Shown: positions 1-13,400 of the stretch, piece after piece | Numbering within the stretch: the stretch's first letter is position 1 | How the letters are laid out: the number at the start of each line of letters is the position of its first letter | Origin: Liolophura sinensis | Lineage: Eukaryota > Mollusca > Polyplacophora > Chitonida > Chitonidae | Assembly: GCF_032854445.1 (NCBI RefSeq) | Contig: NC_088302.1 | Coordinates: forward strand, 14,133,338 to 14,197,337 | DNA: 64,000 nucleotides | Direction of reading: 5' to 3' | Program-made: the position numbers and the translations under genes | The notes under the pieces: model-generated | Database searches by the model: none | Seen by the model: only the letters and a program-made list of their open reading frames with translations | Told to the model about the DNA's origin: nothing

Positions 1-2410
1 TTAAAGGTGATGAACGAGTAACTTTGTCACATAACATTAATAATACAATATTTATTAAAAATTTACTCTGATTTCCTGCCTGTCAATGTATTAACGGTGT
101 TCGTATTAATCACTTTAAACATAGAACAGCTCCCAGAATCACACAACTTTGGTCACATTTCAACAACCTGGTCAGAATAAAAATCAATCAAAAAGCAGAG
201 AATGCCTGTCAACTACTAAAACTCCAAATCATAATTATTCAGACCCTGACTACAGAAGAGATACTTCATATATAGGTTTATAGCGGTCTCATGAATTGGT
301 TATCATAGGATGTGCTATGGAAGCATGAGCAACAGATGTTTGTAAACAGCCAACTATCATCTATCTGAGAGTTAAACTTTCGGCAGGACTAAGTTGTATG
401 CAGGACAGTTTGCAAATATGGGAAACCACTGAAAACTTGTAGAAGGTAGTTATTATGGAGTCACGCTCAGGGGTGTATCTAGCAGAAAAATGCATGTACA
501 CTGTGAGTTCACATAAAGGAGACATTTTAGTGTTCCAATATATGAGGGGGTAAAAAGCATTCTGTAGGGTAAAAACAATTATATAGGCTAATTCCATGCA
601 ATAGACAGACAATCAAAATTCTCATCCCATGCCATCCCATACTGGGAATTTAGGGTCACATACACATCAATATGTACATTTACTCTGGCTGATTTTACAC
701 ACATGTACATGAACTTCATGGAATCCTACATGTAGCACAATCACACAAAGCCATTTCTGACACGAACTTGTTAGTTTATGGTTTACTTAACTCAGCTTTC
801 AAATTGTGACAGATTTAATCTTTGCAAATATCATTCACTAAACATTCACAATCATAACATCTATGACTGAAAATCAGAGCGCTTTGTAAATGCGCCACTG
901 ATTTACAAAACGTCAAAGCTGGCTTGGTGGAATTCATTTGGTGCACTTCAGTTGTTTGTCGTTGTGTTTCAGGCCCTCAGATTTATACAAGACTGTACAT
1001 GGTCAACTAACTACTACTCCACTAAATCATTACGATTTTTCATGTACCTGGAGGAGTTTTGTCACAGACGTGTAAATACAAATACACATACACAAGATTT
1101 CTGCATTATTACTTCAAAATAACAAATTACAGGAGGATATCAGCCCAGATATTTCTAAACAAATATACAGTGTTGCAAACATATCACCAAATGAACGTTA
1201 GGACAACAGTTTTAGCTCATCTATCCAATATACATGTATATACAAATATTCTGACTTGATACAAAATCCTTTTCTGTCACACCAAAAGTTAATAAATTTG
1301 ATAGATTCATACGAAATCCACATTTATGTATTCTTGTCGCAATACCTATACGGTTTATAATTTGACAAAATGACCTTAACTAAAAGTTAATGCAGCATAC
1401 ACCATTGCATTACAGAAAACTTGCAAGTCAGCCAGTGTCGACATGTTAGAGGAAGAAGAGATGAACAACAAAACACACACTAACAGAAAACATGCTCAGA
1501 AAATACAACATTTGCCAGGTAAACATTGTGAAATAGCTCTTGAAATATCAACAATTAATTGGCAAAACTATAAACATACATGATGCTGCTTTAAACTTGA
1601 CAAATTCAACTTCTCTCTGCCAGCGATACAGCTGAAAGTGTTTGCTGGAAAGTAGTTATATTCATTAATGGCAAAATGAACATTCTCAAACAAGAACGTG
1701 AACAAAGAGAGACAAACACGAGACGAGGCTTGTAGCAGGCATGTCAGCTACAGCCTCTAGTGCATCTAAACTAGGCTAATCTACCATCATGCAAAAACAA
1801 GGGCCAATGCTTGCAGAAAAGTCAAGGCCAAATAGCATATCAGACAAGCAGGAACAGCTCTACCATGCAAAAACTCATGGCCATTTTCAAAATCTGCAGA
1901 CTCAAGAACATTCCAAAAACAACAGCAAACGGAGCAGAACTCACCATAGTAAATCTTTAGAAAACTGGTGCCCTTGACGTTGTATCCCTAAAATGCTCTT
2001 CCATCAGTCAAAACGAGGAGTTTCAAAATCAGTATTCGATGTTATGTGAGAAATGAACGGTGAGTACGTACTTTAACAGAACCATTACAAACTAACCAAA
2101 TCTGGAATCATCAACATGTTTTCTCCTTTCCCAGCAGATACAAAAATGTATTGAATCTGTCAAGGTCTTGAATCTGTTTTGGACATTAAACCTGAACACC
2201 GAGCTTCTATATCTGACCTCTGCATGGCAACACAGTAAATAAGTCGAAACAACAAGTTTGTAAAAAAAGAACTGCTCGATTTATATTCTTGGAAAAGTTC
2301 ATCAATGTAGAGCAGCTACAGTGACAACATTCAGAAATAAATTACATTTTCTGTAGTCACTTTACATCACTACACAAACTCAACCAATGCAAGGTTCATA
2401 TTTATATATA

Positions 2411-2497
<87 letters not shown>

Positions 2498-5400
2498 CAT
2501 ACACACAGCCATTAAAAATGTTTACATCTGAACCTGCCATTCTTCATAATAAATGAACACATGTGCGCAGCAAATGTTACAAGACCACAGGACACAAATT
2601 TACATGCACAAGTATCAGCCAACTTGGCCACATTGGCTGTTGGATGAGCCAAGTTACTGTGGAAACAGTTATAGCACACCTGAAGTTTTATTCTGAAATA
2701 TCCCAAAGAGAGCACCTTTCACAAATGTTTTGCTACATGCTAGAACTACATGTTCTTCTTCTAAACGTTGTACTTTTTTTGCACCATTTGCTTCATACAA
2801 CATACATGTACATGCTGATGTAGTATTACCACATGTTGTGCTACTAATAAGTATAAATTATTAATCAAAGGTGTCCAGGTTATTCAGTGGTGAAATTACA
2901 TTGTAAGTGTCAACATCCAGTGATTGTCCATTTCATATACCAAATGTTTGCACCCACGTACAAAAATAGTCAAGAATGCAGGTGACATCTAATTTTACAC
3001 AAGCCCGAAACTTGGTGTACAGTGGCATGAAAATATTTCCACAACAGGGACTAACTTATGGAGCATGCACTGAGCCAAGCCATTATAGGCTTATAGAAAC
3101 ATGAGGCCTTAAATCACCAGCAAATTTAACACTCCCAGCAAAAGTGACACAAACACTTCATTTGAACCACTTGAGGTTTTGGAACTGTACCATCACATCC
3201 ATGTATACTACACCATTGGAGACAAATATACCCTTGTGCACCAATAAAAAAAAAAATGTCACCATTAAAGGAAATAGCCAGACTTTTGTTCTGCATTCAG
3301 TTTCAGAATGAACAAAATTACACATATACATGTACCTTCCTTTTTAAATTCCATTATGGAAAACAAAAAAGTAAGATATGCTTACTTTCTGAAAGACAGA
3401 TGCAAGAATACAAGTAGGGAAATTTCAGTTAAATATAGTTGTTCACATATGTGTATGGAGATGCCCTAAAGAATTTTGCTCGGGAATTACCAGTAATCAA
3501 TGATGTCAGAAAAAGAAAACTCATAGTTAGCAAAGTTAGAAAAGCCTGACGGTTAATAAGGTCAGCAAAGACTGACAGACATAATAATTTACTGAAATAG
3601 GTCAATGGTAACATTTCTTTAAAGCACATTACCTGTCAATTGAACAGTTTGAAGAGACATCATGAAATACAATTCATGTGCCAATTCTGACAAAAAACAT
3701 AATGGAACAAAACTCAACCAACCCGTGACTGACAGAATCTTGCAAATGTCAAAATATAAGACTTTTACAACATCTTTCCAATTCTAATACCTGTTTATTA
3801 TTTGTAAAATTACCCTTTTGAATTTTCTGCATTGTTATTGTCATGGCAACACGGTACGAGATTGGGAAGAACATGTCGCAACAATGATTTCAACGTCTGC
3901 AGACAACCAATAAAATAAATATATATATATATATATATGTCTTACATAACATAGACAATACTACATGGAAAATAAGGACTGTGTTTGATAACAGAACCTC
4001 TCACTTTCAGATGAAACAAAATCACAAAATTTGATAAAAACATTGCTTCATGAACTCAGAACAACCTTCTAAACATATCAACATTTACTTTGACTTCTGC
4101 TACAATATTCACATCCAATGTACAGGAACATCCTATGTAAAACACAATAACTTAAGTCCCGGTAACATACACCATATATATGTACAAACAGAAAACAAAT
4201 CATTTACTCGTCATACATGCATGTATATAATATCTTCAAACATATCAACAAATTTCCACCTCATATTTCTGATATGATGCCTAAATGTACATACTATTCC
4301 ACTTTCAGCTCCCCTACGACCTTCAACCGTCAAAAGTATGCAAATATCTAACTTTTAAATACTTAGTCTACATTAGTTGTTTAGGACAGCAAATGAACCA
4401 AGACTCATCCTCACATACAAAGTACAGTATGATGCACCTATAATAGTACCACAAGCCCTGATACAACAATCACCTTTTAGAAAGCTATTTGAACATTATA
4501 TGTATGTGGTCAAGGCCCCAAACACCACAGACAAACAATATCATGAACAATCAGCAACAGATCCCCTTGATTCAATAAATTTCCTGTGGATAGTGAATTC
4601 CTAGGAAACATTTTGGACCGAATGCACAGCTCTAGGATGCAGTTTCACACTTCTTGAATGCAAGGTTTCAGGAATTTCGCCACGAGAGTATGACAGCTAC
4701 TAAATGTCTGAAGTAAAATCAGCTGATCATTGGTTGCCAGTGTCAAACAGCTGATGTAACAATGTTGCACACTTCCTGGTTGTAGGTTTCTGATATTTTC
4801 AACTTACCACATGTTGTTGTTGTTGTTGTCAAAGTACACACATAATGCCAAAGGTCTACATCACAGTTTTGTGTATGTGTATATCTACAACTGATCATTG
4901 GATGGGTGACACTACAATGCTATCCCTCATGTACAGACCCCACGGCCGAAATGGTGTGCACCATATCTGTTGGGCTTTTACACAAATTCCTTCCAATTTA
5001 AACATCTTCAGCCTTATTTGGCTTTTAACCTTTAAAATTTGTCACTTAAGTCAAAAATTGGCTTTGTGGGGTCGACTCTCCTGAACTCAAGTGCATAGGG
5101 ACACTGTAGCAAGACAGCTTAAAAGATCAAAGCCTGCTGAAGGGCTAAACAAAGAGAAGATCTTTGGTACTTCAGCTGGATCAGCAGAACCTATCAGATT
5201 TTTGACCACGTTCAAAGTGTTTACTGATCTCAGTCAACTACTTCACGTGCTTTAGCTTAATTTTGCAATCATGAACTGATCAAAGAACGGTATCTACGCA
5301 CCTGTAAAAGCACATATTTGGTGCTTAAAAAAACCTAGATAACTTTTCAAAATCATATATCAATGGTGTCTTTCTTGAAGCAGGATGTTGTCAATGTCGC

Positions 5401-6911
5401 CTCACTGAAACTTCACATGACTGACACCAATCAACACCATGCAAACCAGTTACTGAGTTTCTCCAACGTACTGTGCCATGGGACAAGTGTCACTTCTTAT
5501 CTCCATTTATGATGGACAAAGACTGGATCTACATTCCTGACATACAGGTTTGGCTAATTCACAGGCTATACACAGATTTCTTAGGGCTTCCAGAATTACT
5601 TCTCAACAGCTTTTTTTTGTAAAATCTAAACTTAAAATTAAAAAACAGTGCTTTACATGTCAGAAGATATGCCAGATTCTGCAGGTGGTTTCCTAAATTC
5701 CATGCAGTTTGATTATGCGGAAATTTATGGTGAACGGCAGACAGAGGATCTACTTATATCCATAGAGAAAAATGCTCAGATGTTGAAACAGCAATATCAC
5801 ACACAATAGGTCTACAGGATTGTGACAAAAGGTAAGTCCTCATCAATATCATATACATGTATATGGACCATATAAAATTGCATAGAACCAGTTGGCACAA
5901 AAAACACACACAAAAAAAGCTAGCTTAGGGTTATTGTCCACTGATTATTCAATTTCTGACCTCAATGGATTTTATACCCACAAAGTACAAATGAGCATAA
6001 ACTGATTGCCACACATAAGTTTACAAATCTCCGGTTGGTTGTATAAAGCCCGTATTAGATCAAGTATCTGAACTATTTACTAAAGAAAATTTGTTTGAAG
6101 AAAAGTCCATACATGCCAATAATGTAATACAAAATCTCAGCTGCTAATGAACTGTTCAAAAACTTTTTGTAAAGACTCTCTTTCCACCCTGGGATTGTTG
6201 AACCAAGCATGTTATGTGAGAAATCTCATCTCTCAAATACATGTATTTCAAGTTGTCCAAATTAAGACTCGAACACCCTAAACTGCACAAAAGTCCTTGT
6301 GACCTTAGACATCAGCTTTGGGAGAAAGAAAAAGGGTCTTGTATCTTACTTTTGCTCTGTCTTAATAACAACAACACTTGTTCAAATTACCACATTATTT
6401 AGAGGAGTTATCCCCCTTTACATAAAGTTTCCTTCAATTTAGGAGAGGATTTTCACCATACATGTCACTCATGTTTTTCTGATGCAAATACTATATATAG
6501 TAAATAAATGCAAAAAAAAAAAAAATGTAAAGAACAAAAATAATAGCTGCCATGCAAGAGAGAGTTCCCCGCTTTTTCACCTTTTTGACATAATACTATT
6601 GGTAATTTGATGCAACTTGACAAAATTCAGAAATAATCTTTAAATAAATCCTTGAGGTAAACAGTTGTGCCCGATATCAGAACTGATGGCATGGGATGAG
6701 CTGATAGCCTCGAAACCAATTAAAAAGGAGATGGCTATAGTTTCATAAAAAAAATTTCTTGAAAATAATCTTTCTATTCTTCACTAATAATATTCATCCT
6801 CTAGTACAATATATATTTAGTTGATGTCCTAAATATATGCACCTGGCTACTTCAATACACTGTGACACAGTACTGAAAATGTCAATCCCTTACATCTATC
6901 AGACATTTTCT
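1..6911. other. 3' flank of the furin gene, no gene seen
   Basis: AT-rich sequence with short chance ORFs only. It holds TA/CA microsatellites at 2401-2507 and 3918-3938, many ACATGT words and short homopolymers. No splice-bounded convertase exon, RNA gene or SINE was recognised. It may include part of a long 3' UTR. Confidence 0.6.
2401..2507. repeat. TA/CA microsatellite
   Basis: Long alternating TA run interrupted by a CA block and ending in a short 'catacatacaca' segment. Confidence 0.95.
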
Positions 6912-6917
6912 TTTATT
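6912..6917 (-). terminator. Candidate poly(A) signal downstream of exon B
   Basis: The plus strand reads tttatt, so the minus strand has AATAAA about 280 bases after the exon B stop. Such hexamers are frequent in AT-rich DNA, so this is only a plausible 3' end. Confidence 0.25.
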
Positions 6918-7196
6918 GATTAACAAAATATAAACCAAAAAAAGGTACAAAGTAGCTTCTAGACTTGAACATTCAGCATTGCTACAAACTCTGACCCACA
7001 AACAATTACAAAGTACACACGCGCACGTCACAAACTGTCACTGCCTCCTAACTTTTGATTGGTCAGTGGAGTAATGAACACTTTACAACTTATTAAGTTC
7101 ATATCAGTACAACTTTCATTCAATTTGTAAAAAAAATTTCTGTGGGAAATGTTCATATATTACTACAGAAGTATTAAACCCACCCTGGAGTAGGTG

Positions 7197-7420
7197 CTAG
7201 CACCTGGGAATGTACAAGTTTAAAATATCATTAACTATATAATGTAGTATGAGAGTGAGTGTGGACAGACCTATACAAATCCCCTGACTGGACACGCCTG
7301 AGCATTCGGGTAACTGATGAGTGTTAGGGCCACCGGGCACCAAGATGGGTGGGGAATAGTTGTGGGTTTGTGGGTGGGTCGCCGTTCCCATGACAACCAG
7401 CGTCCACTCCTTTAATTCAG
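7197..7420 (-). CDS. furin: Alternative furin exon B: last P-domain strand and short hydrophobic C-terminus
   Basis: 224 bp to TAG at 7197-7199; acceptor tttctttctttgacag, phase 1 like exon A. After the split Ser codon it encodes [17 protein letters not shown], a second version of the final P-domain strand. It continues with a Pro-rich stretch ([15 protein letters not shown], containing an N-Y-S sequon) and ends with [16 protein letters not shown] and further apolar residues up to IPRC. The tail could be a membrane or GPI-attachment signal, but it also holds Asn, Asp and His, so this is weak. The first half is confident by homology to exon A. The end depends on the exon running unspliced to the TAG. 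Confidence 0.75.
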
Positions 7421-10400
7421 CTGTCAAAGAAAGAAAAGACATTCATAAGGCTCGGAAACACCCTGTCAAAATAATTTCAAATTTAGTCAAATTTACTAGG
7501 ACATTAAATCCAGTCTACCAAGACTGTACTTACAGAACCGTTTACATGTATGCCATGAATGTATGCCAAAACAATTTGCCAAAATTTATCTCAAATGTTT
7601 TCTTTCCACAGATTCTGGTGAACTAGCTGCAACTTAAAACTGTCCATATCGCTCTGAATAAAATAGGCTTAATATTACTTCAATACAATACTAAAATAAT
7701 TGACTGCATGCAGTATTTGCACTACCTGCCAATGACCAGCATAAAAACCCTGTTACAGTTCAAACCTAGAGAGGGACATGGTAGTGCATTTACATCACTA
7801 GTATTGATGTAATGAACTTGTAAACATTAAATTCTTTAACTTTAGCAAATGACGTTTGCCCATGTTATTGTTCAAAATACACCTATGATTGTACTGGACT
7901 TTACAAAACTCTAGAAAACATAAATTTTAATTCACATGTACATGTACAAACTTAAAGGTGTAATTAAGATATATGTAAATGTATATGCACATTAGAGTAT
8001 TTAAAAGGTACAGGGAGAGGAAAAACCAAAAAATAGCAGAAACAAAAGATCTACATCTCAATGTACACACAATGTCAACAGCAAATGACTAATTACTTAA
8101 CCACTAACTAATTACAAATTGAATGAAACTTGCATACATGTAAGTCAGCAAAAAAGAAGCCACACTGATTACAAAATAATATACCTATGTACACATATGA
8201 TTACAATCAGCAAAATGATCGATAGTTCAAATTAAAATTAGACATAAGCTAGCATGCTAAGTGTACTTACATAGTTTAATAGTTTAAATATTGCGGTTAT
8301 ATAAATAGTAAAAGGTTATTGGCACATTCTCAACTTTCAAGTTATCACACTGGAATTTTAGTAAAAAAAAGTAAGTGCCAACTTCAATAATATCATGTAA
8401 CCATGGTCACTCCCACACCATCTGCCTCATCAACATATTTACAATATTACCAACTGTATGTTGAACTAATGCTAGTCCAGAACAGTATGTTTTTGAAAAT
8501 AATGCATGTGCATGTATTGATGAATATATTATACAACCCATACTCCACAATTCTAAATGTTAACACTTCCTGCATTGCATATGTATTTGAAAAAAATTGT
8601 AGATAAGTTAGTAACTCAGAAGTAAACCAAAATAAACCTTAACCAAAACTTTGTCACTATAAGAACAGTATTTTATCTCAATTATGAGTATATCAGCGAT
8701 TGCAATACCAAAATAAACACATTCAACTCAAAGCTCATAGGTCTTTAATAGCTGTAAATATAGTACAAGTACGTGGAATTTACACGTATACATTGTATTG
8801 TTAACTGCCGAATGCGGACAAGACATTACACTGTTACTAAATGGATTAAAAACAACAATAGCGACAATAACCAAGACACCCAAAAACTACTACAGCCAGC
8901 CTTCTACCCAAAACCATGCAACTGGAACATGAATACTAAATACATTTATGGGCGGGAAACAGCAAGCAAAAAATGTATGGCGGAGAAAAACAAAACGAGG
9001 TGACAATGGTACATGTACACAACAGGTAGAACTTAAAAATGGATGGGGAAGAGGCAAGACCATTACAACAGTTCATGAGGCCAAATCTAGTTCAAGGCTT
9101 GCCTGAGCGTCTGCTGGTCAATCGTTTGACCTGCAGGATGGACGCTTTGTCTTGCAATGACAGCGTCTGGTAGACACACTGTTTATAATTAGGTCGGAAG
9201 AATTTGTGCCGGGCGTAGGCAGAGGATCGCCACTGGTGATAGGAGTAGTAGGACCGCCAAATGTACGGATGGAATACTTTAACAGGAATGACAGGCTCCT
9301 GAAGAAAGTGGGACTCAAATTAATGCCATGTTATTTACACTGCGCAAATCAATTGCATCATCTGTACCCATTGCCATGGTTACAAATTCTTTTCACCAAA
9401 ATAAGAAAAGTATGTTTAGTTTTTACAGTATGCCCCTTGTGCCAGGACATTTTCTATCTGGCATTACAGGGTTGATTCTCAAAAAAATTTACCATGCAAT
9501 TAAAGCAATGATACGGCAACTACATGCACTTTTACAGTAGTGCCAGACACACAATCTGCAGAAACTTTTTGGGCAGATTAAACTTTGAAAGCCAGTGTGG
9601 TGGGCATAATCAGAAACAGGTTTGAATAAACAATGCAAAGTTGGTTCAATTTTTCCAGCGTTATACAAAAGAGTTGTCAGGGTTCAGTTTTCTTTTGTGG
9701 AGGATCGGGTAGCGAAAGGTTTGGGTGTACCTTGCGTAAGGCTGTGGTTGGGGTAGCTGTTGTACTGCTGCTACGCCGCGTACCGCGAGGGGTGGTGGTG
9801 GAGGGTGAGCGTAAAAAAGCTGTGGTGGTAGGGGTGGTGGTGCTAGGAGCTACTGTGGTGGTGGTCTGCTGTTGGGGTGTCACAACAGTTCCATACAAAA
9901 CAAGAGACCATTCCTTCAGAACTGCTGGCTGTACTGGAATCAGAGAAAAACAATCAAGACCCAAAGATACACAGTGGTTAATTGATGGCACAGTAAGCAA
10001 GAGGGTAGCGCCACCTTGTCTTCACGGACTTGGTCGATCAACTCTCCAGACCAATTCCTGCTGCAAGTCACAACCACAACAACAACAGCAACTACACTTG
10101 TCAGACTGGAAATTTATGCTGCATTTATGGTAAAAAGGTACTTACTGTAACACTCTATCATGTAGCACTCTTTTCAGTGTTCTGACAAAATCTTTGCTAA
10201 TCAGACAGATAACGTAATTTTGGCCGTAAGTGAACTGTGGATTTCTTTCCTTCCAGCCTTGCTCACTTAACACTGATAGTATCAGCTTTGATCAAAGCAC
10301 ACACCTGTATATTCATTTGACATATACAATGGTGATTTCAAATGTTCCTTTCATATTTATGCCAACTTACACAATGCAAAAGGCTAGCTGAACTTTTGAA

Positions 10401-13400
10401 CTAGCATAATGCCAAAGTACATACACACATCAAATAAACTGCAAAGTTGCATATTTAACTTTTCAGCATTTCAACAAAGTTGAATTTGTCATCTTCAGGA
10501 ACTGATGTAAAGCTAGACCAGTTCTGTCACTTCACTGTTACAAGCCCTAAATGAATACTGACCAACAGTACAGCTTTCTTCTACTATCAGTTCACACAGC
10601 TTTGCTGTTGTGGTTATGACATTCTGCATTGGGAATGCGTGATTATTCTGACCATGTGCTTGTTAGTGAACGGTCAGTAGAGACGTTTGTTAGTGGCAGA
10701 ACACAAAGCGGAAGCTATACTGTACCCAGGCAGTGTTGTCAACCATTTCAAACTTGGCCCTGGGGGAAACTTAACCATCATATCCATTTCAGTAGTTTGC
10801 ATATGCCAAAAATCTTTCCAGACATAACACAAGAAATTAATCTTAAAGTTACGCTCATTTATATCTTAAACTCATGTTTTAGAATTTGGAATTTTTCTCT
10901 GAACTTGTACTCAATGGATACAGAATCTGAATTAAGTGTTTCCTTGGCAAGCACCAGGTTGGTCCAACTTTGAAGTGGTCAGCAATTTTAAAGCAAGATT
11001 TCCTGATCAAGAAAATAAATTACCTGGAGCTGTAGGGGAAATGAGATTGAAAGCAATATGAATTAATACTGTTGAAATAATGCCACCAATTGATATAACT
11101 GCAAGAAGCTGACTACCAGACTGATATTTCTATATGTTTTAAAGCTGCAATTACATTTTGTCGAGATTTAAATACATACAGATAAGAACAGATTTGCAAA
11201 TAATTAGGAAGTATTCAGTTCAAGAGAAGTAAAGACTATACATATAGTCATAAAAAAAAAACTGCTGTGTACATTTCTTGGAAAATGCCCAGTAATACAC
11301 TGTATACCCAACCATTTTAACACTCCAAACAGGCACCACTATTTCAAGTCCAGTGCATCAAACAGAAACGGGTCAGACCAACGGTGCATGTTCAAGAAAA
11401 CAGCAAAGCTGAACGGCAGAAAATTTAGGCGGTCCAAAACTGAATAACTGAAACCAGGCTTTGTCCTGACCCAAGGGCAAAATGTCTTGGTGGATGACAA
11501 GCAAAAGGCAATTGTTTAAGTCATGCCATTTATGATTTCAAAGGTCAATGCTCAGAAAACATGTGCGGTTCATAAAGCAAGAGACTACAACAGGTATCTG
11601 CTAGAAGACAGTCATGCTTGCTTTGGGGCCAATTGAAATGATCATGCACAGGCATGCAGTCTACCTTAATTTAATTAGTGTGCAAAATTATCACCCACAG
11701 GTGTTGTCAAACAAGTGTTCTAAAGCCACAAACAAATGCAACTGTCACACAGAAATGTCATCGACTTATTTCCATTTGTGTCATTTTCGGACACATTCAA
11801 GATCTTTGTCAACACATGCTGTTCTGTGAAATTTGGCAAGTTAAAAATTAAAGGCTGTTCTTTATAGTGTTAAGAAGAGGCAAACACTGTTGTTAATCAT
11901 CAGCGATAAGAATTCACCATTAGGTAATTCTACAAAATGCATTTAAAAAGTCAAAAATATATAAACTTGACCCATTCATCCCTCAATCAATACCCTCTTC
12001 ATATTTTAATAGCTATATACATGTTCTCCAAAAATTTTATATTTCCAAAATTATGAAAAAATGTCTCAATACCTTTCGAGCATTTTTTTTCACTGTCAAA
12101 TCTATGCAACGGAACAGACACTGGCACATCAGCCGTCAAACAATAATGACATTCCAGTAGGCACGTGCACGAAGCCCTCACATACTAAGCCTATACACGA
12201 TGTATAGGCACATACATGTATATCCCAGTTTGATCCAAACGTACTTACGTGTATTTCGGCACTAAGATCTCATTTTGATCCCAATAGACACTATGTATTT
12301 GGGCACTAAGGTTTCATTTGATCCCAACAGACTTACTACATATCTTTGGGCACTAAGACTTAATTTTGATTCCAGACTTACTACATGTCTTTGGGCACTA
12401 AGGTCTCATTTTGATTCCAACAGACTTACTGCAAGTATTTGAGTGCAAAAGTCTCATTTTGATCCCAACAGATTTGCTACACGTATTTGGGCACTAAGGT
12501 TTAATTTTGACTCAACAGACTTGCTACATGTTTTTGGGCACTAATGTCTCATTTTGATTCCAACAGACTTACTACATGTATTTGGGCACTAAGCTCTCAT
12601 TTTGATTCCAACAGACTTGCATGGTAATTAGGCACTTTAACAGATCTTATTTCCATTCCAACACATCTCCATCTGATTTTGATTCCAACACACTTGGTAT
12701 GGTATTTAGCCGCTTTCAATTTCAACAAACTTTTTAGGCACTTTTAGGTCTAATTTTCATCTCATCAAAATTGGTATGTACTCACATCTCATTTAGGTTC
12801 CAAATATACAAAATTGGGCATTAAATAAATGCCATTTCCATCATGACACATTTGGTGTCCACTCATACAAACACATTTGACAATACTGAGGGAGTTTAGC
12901 CAAAAGTCGCGAGCTTCTTTTCAAGATTGAGAACTACTGATTCCCGATTGTAAGTGGAAGTTTTTCCGTTTCCAGTTATATTTCACAGTTGTAATTTTGA
13001 CGAGAAGTTTGCAATTGATCTCTATTAGACAGACTCGCATTTCAAATGAGACTTGAGTACCGTACTGTCGCAGAGTGGTACAATAACCCATCTGAAAAAC
13101 GCAGAACTCCGATATCAGTACATTCATGTGTGTAAGTTTCATAAACTTCTTATCATCACTGAAACTTATAACCCAGCAATTTCAACCCCAAAAGACATCC
13201 ACTTGTACATGTGTGCACATGCATACATGTATATTTCATTCTATCTGATAATCTGGATAGAATTATGTGAAAGTCGGGCAGAAAAATATTGGCTAATATC
13301 TAAAGAAACAGATGCTATACCACTTACATGTAATTTACATGTAAATACAATTGTAGCTTGCAAAACTAAAGTCAATGTTTTATGAAAGTTACCAAACAGT

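Noticed and set aside
9633-10133. 166-codon plus-strand frame
   Set aside because: Antisense of furin exon A; the Thr-rich stalk reads as Val/Gly-rich on the other strand.
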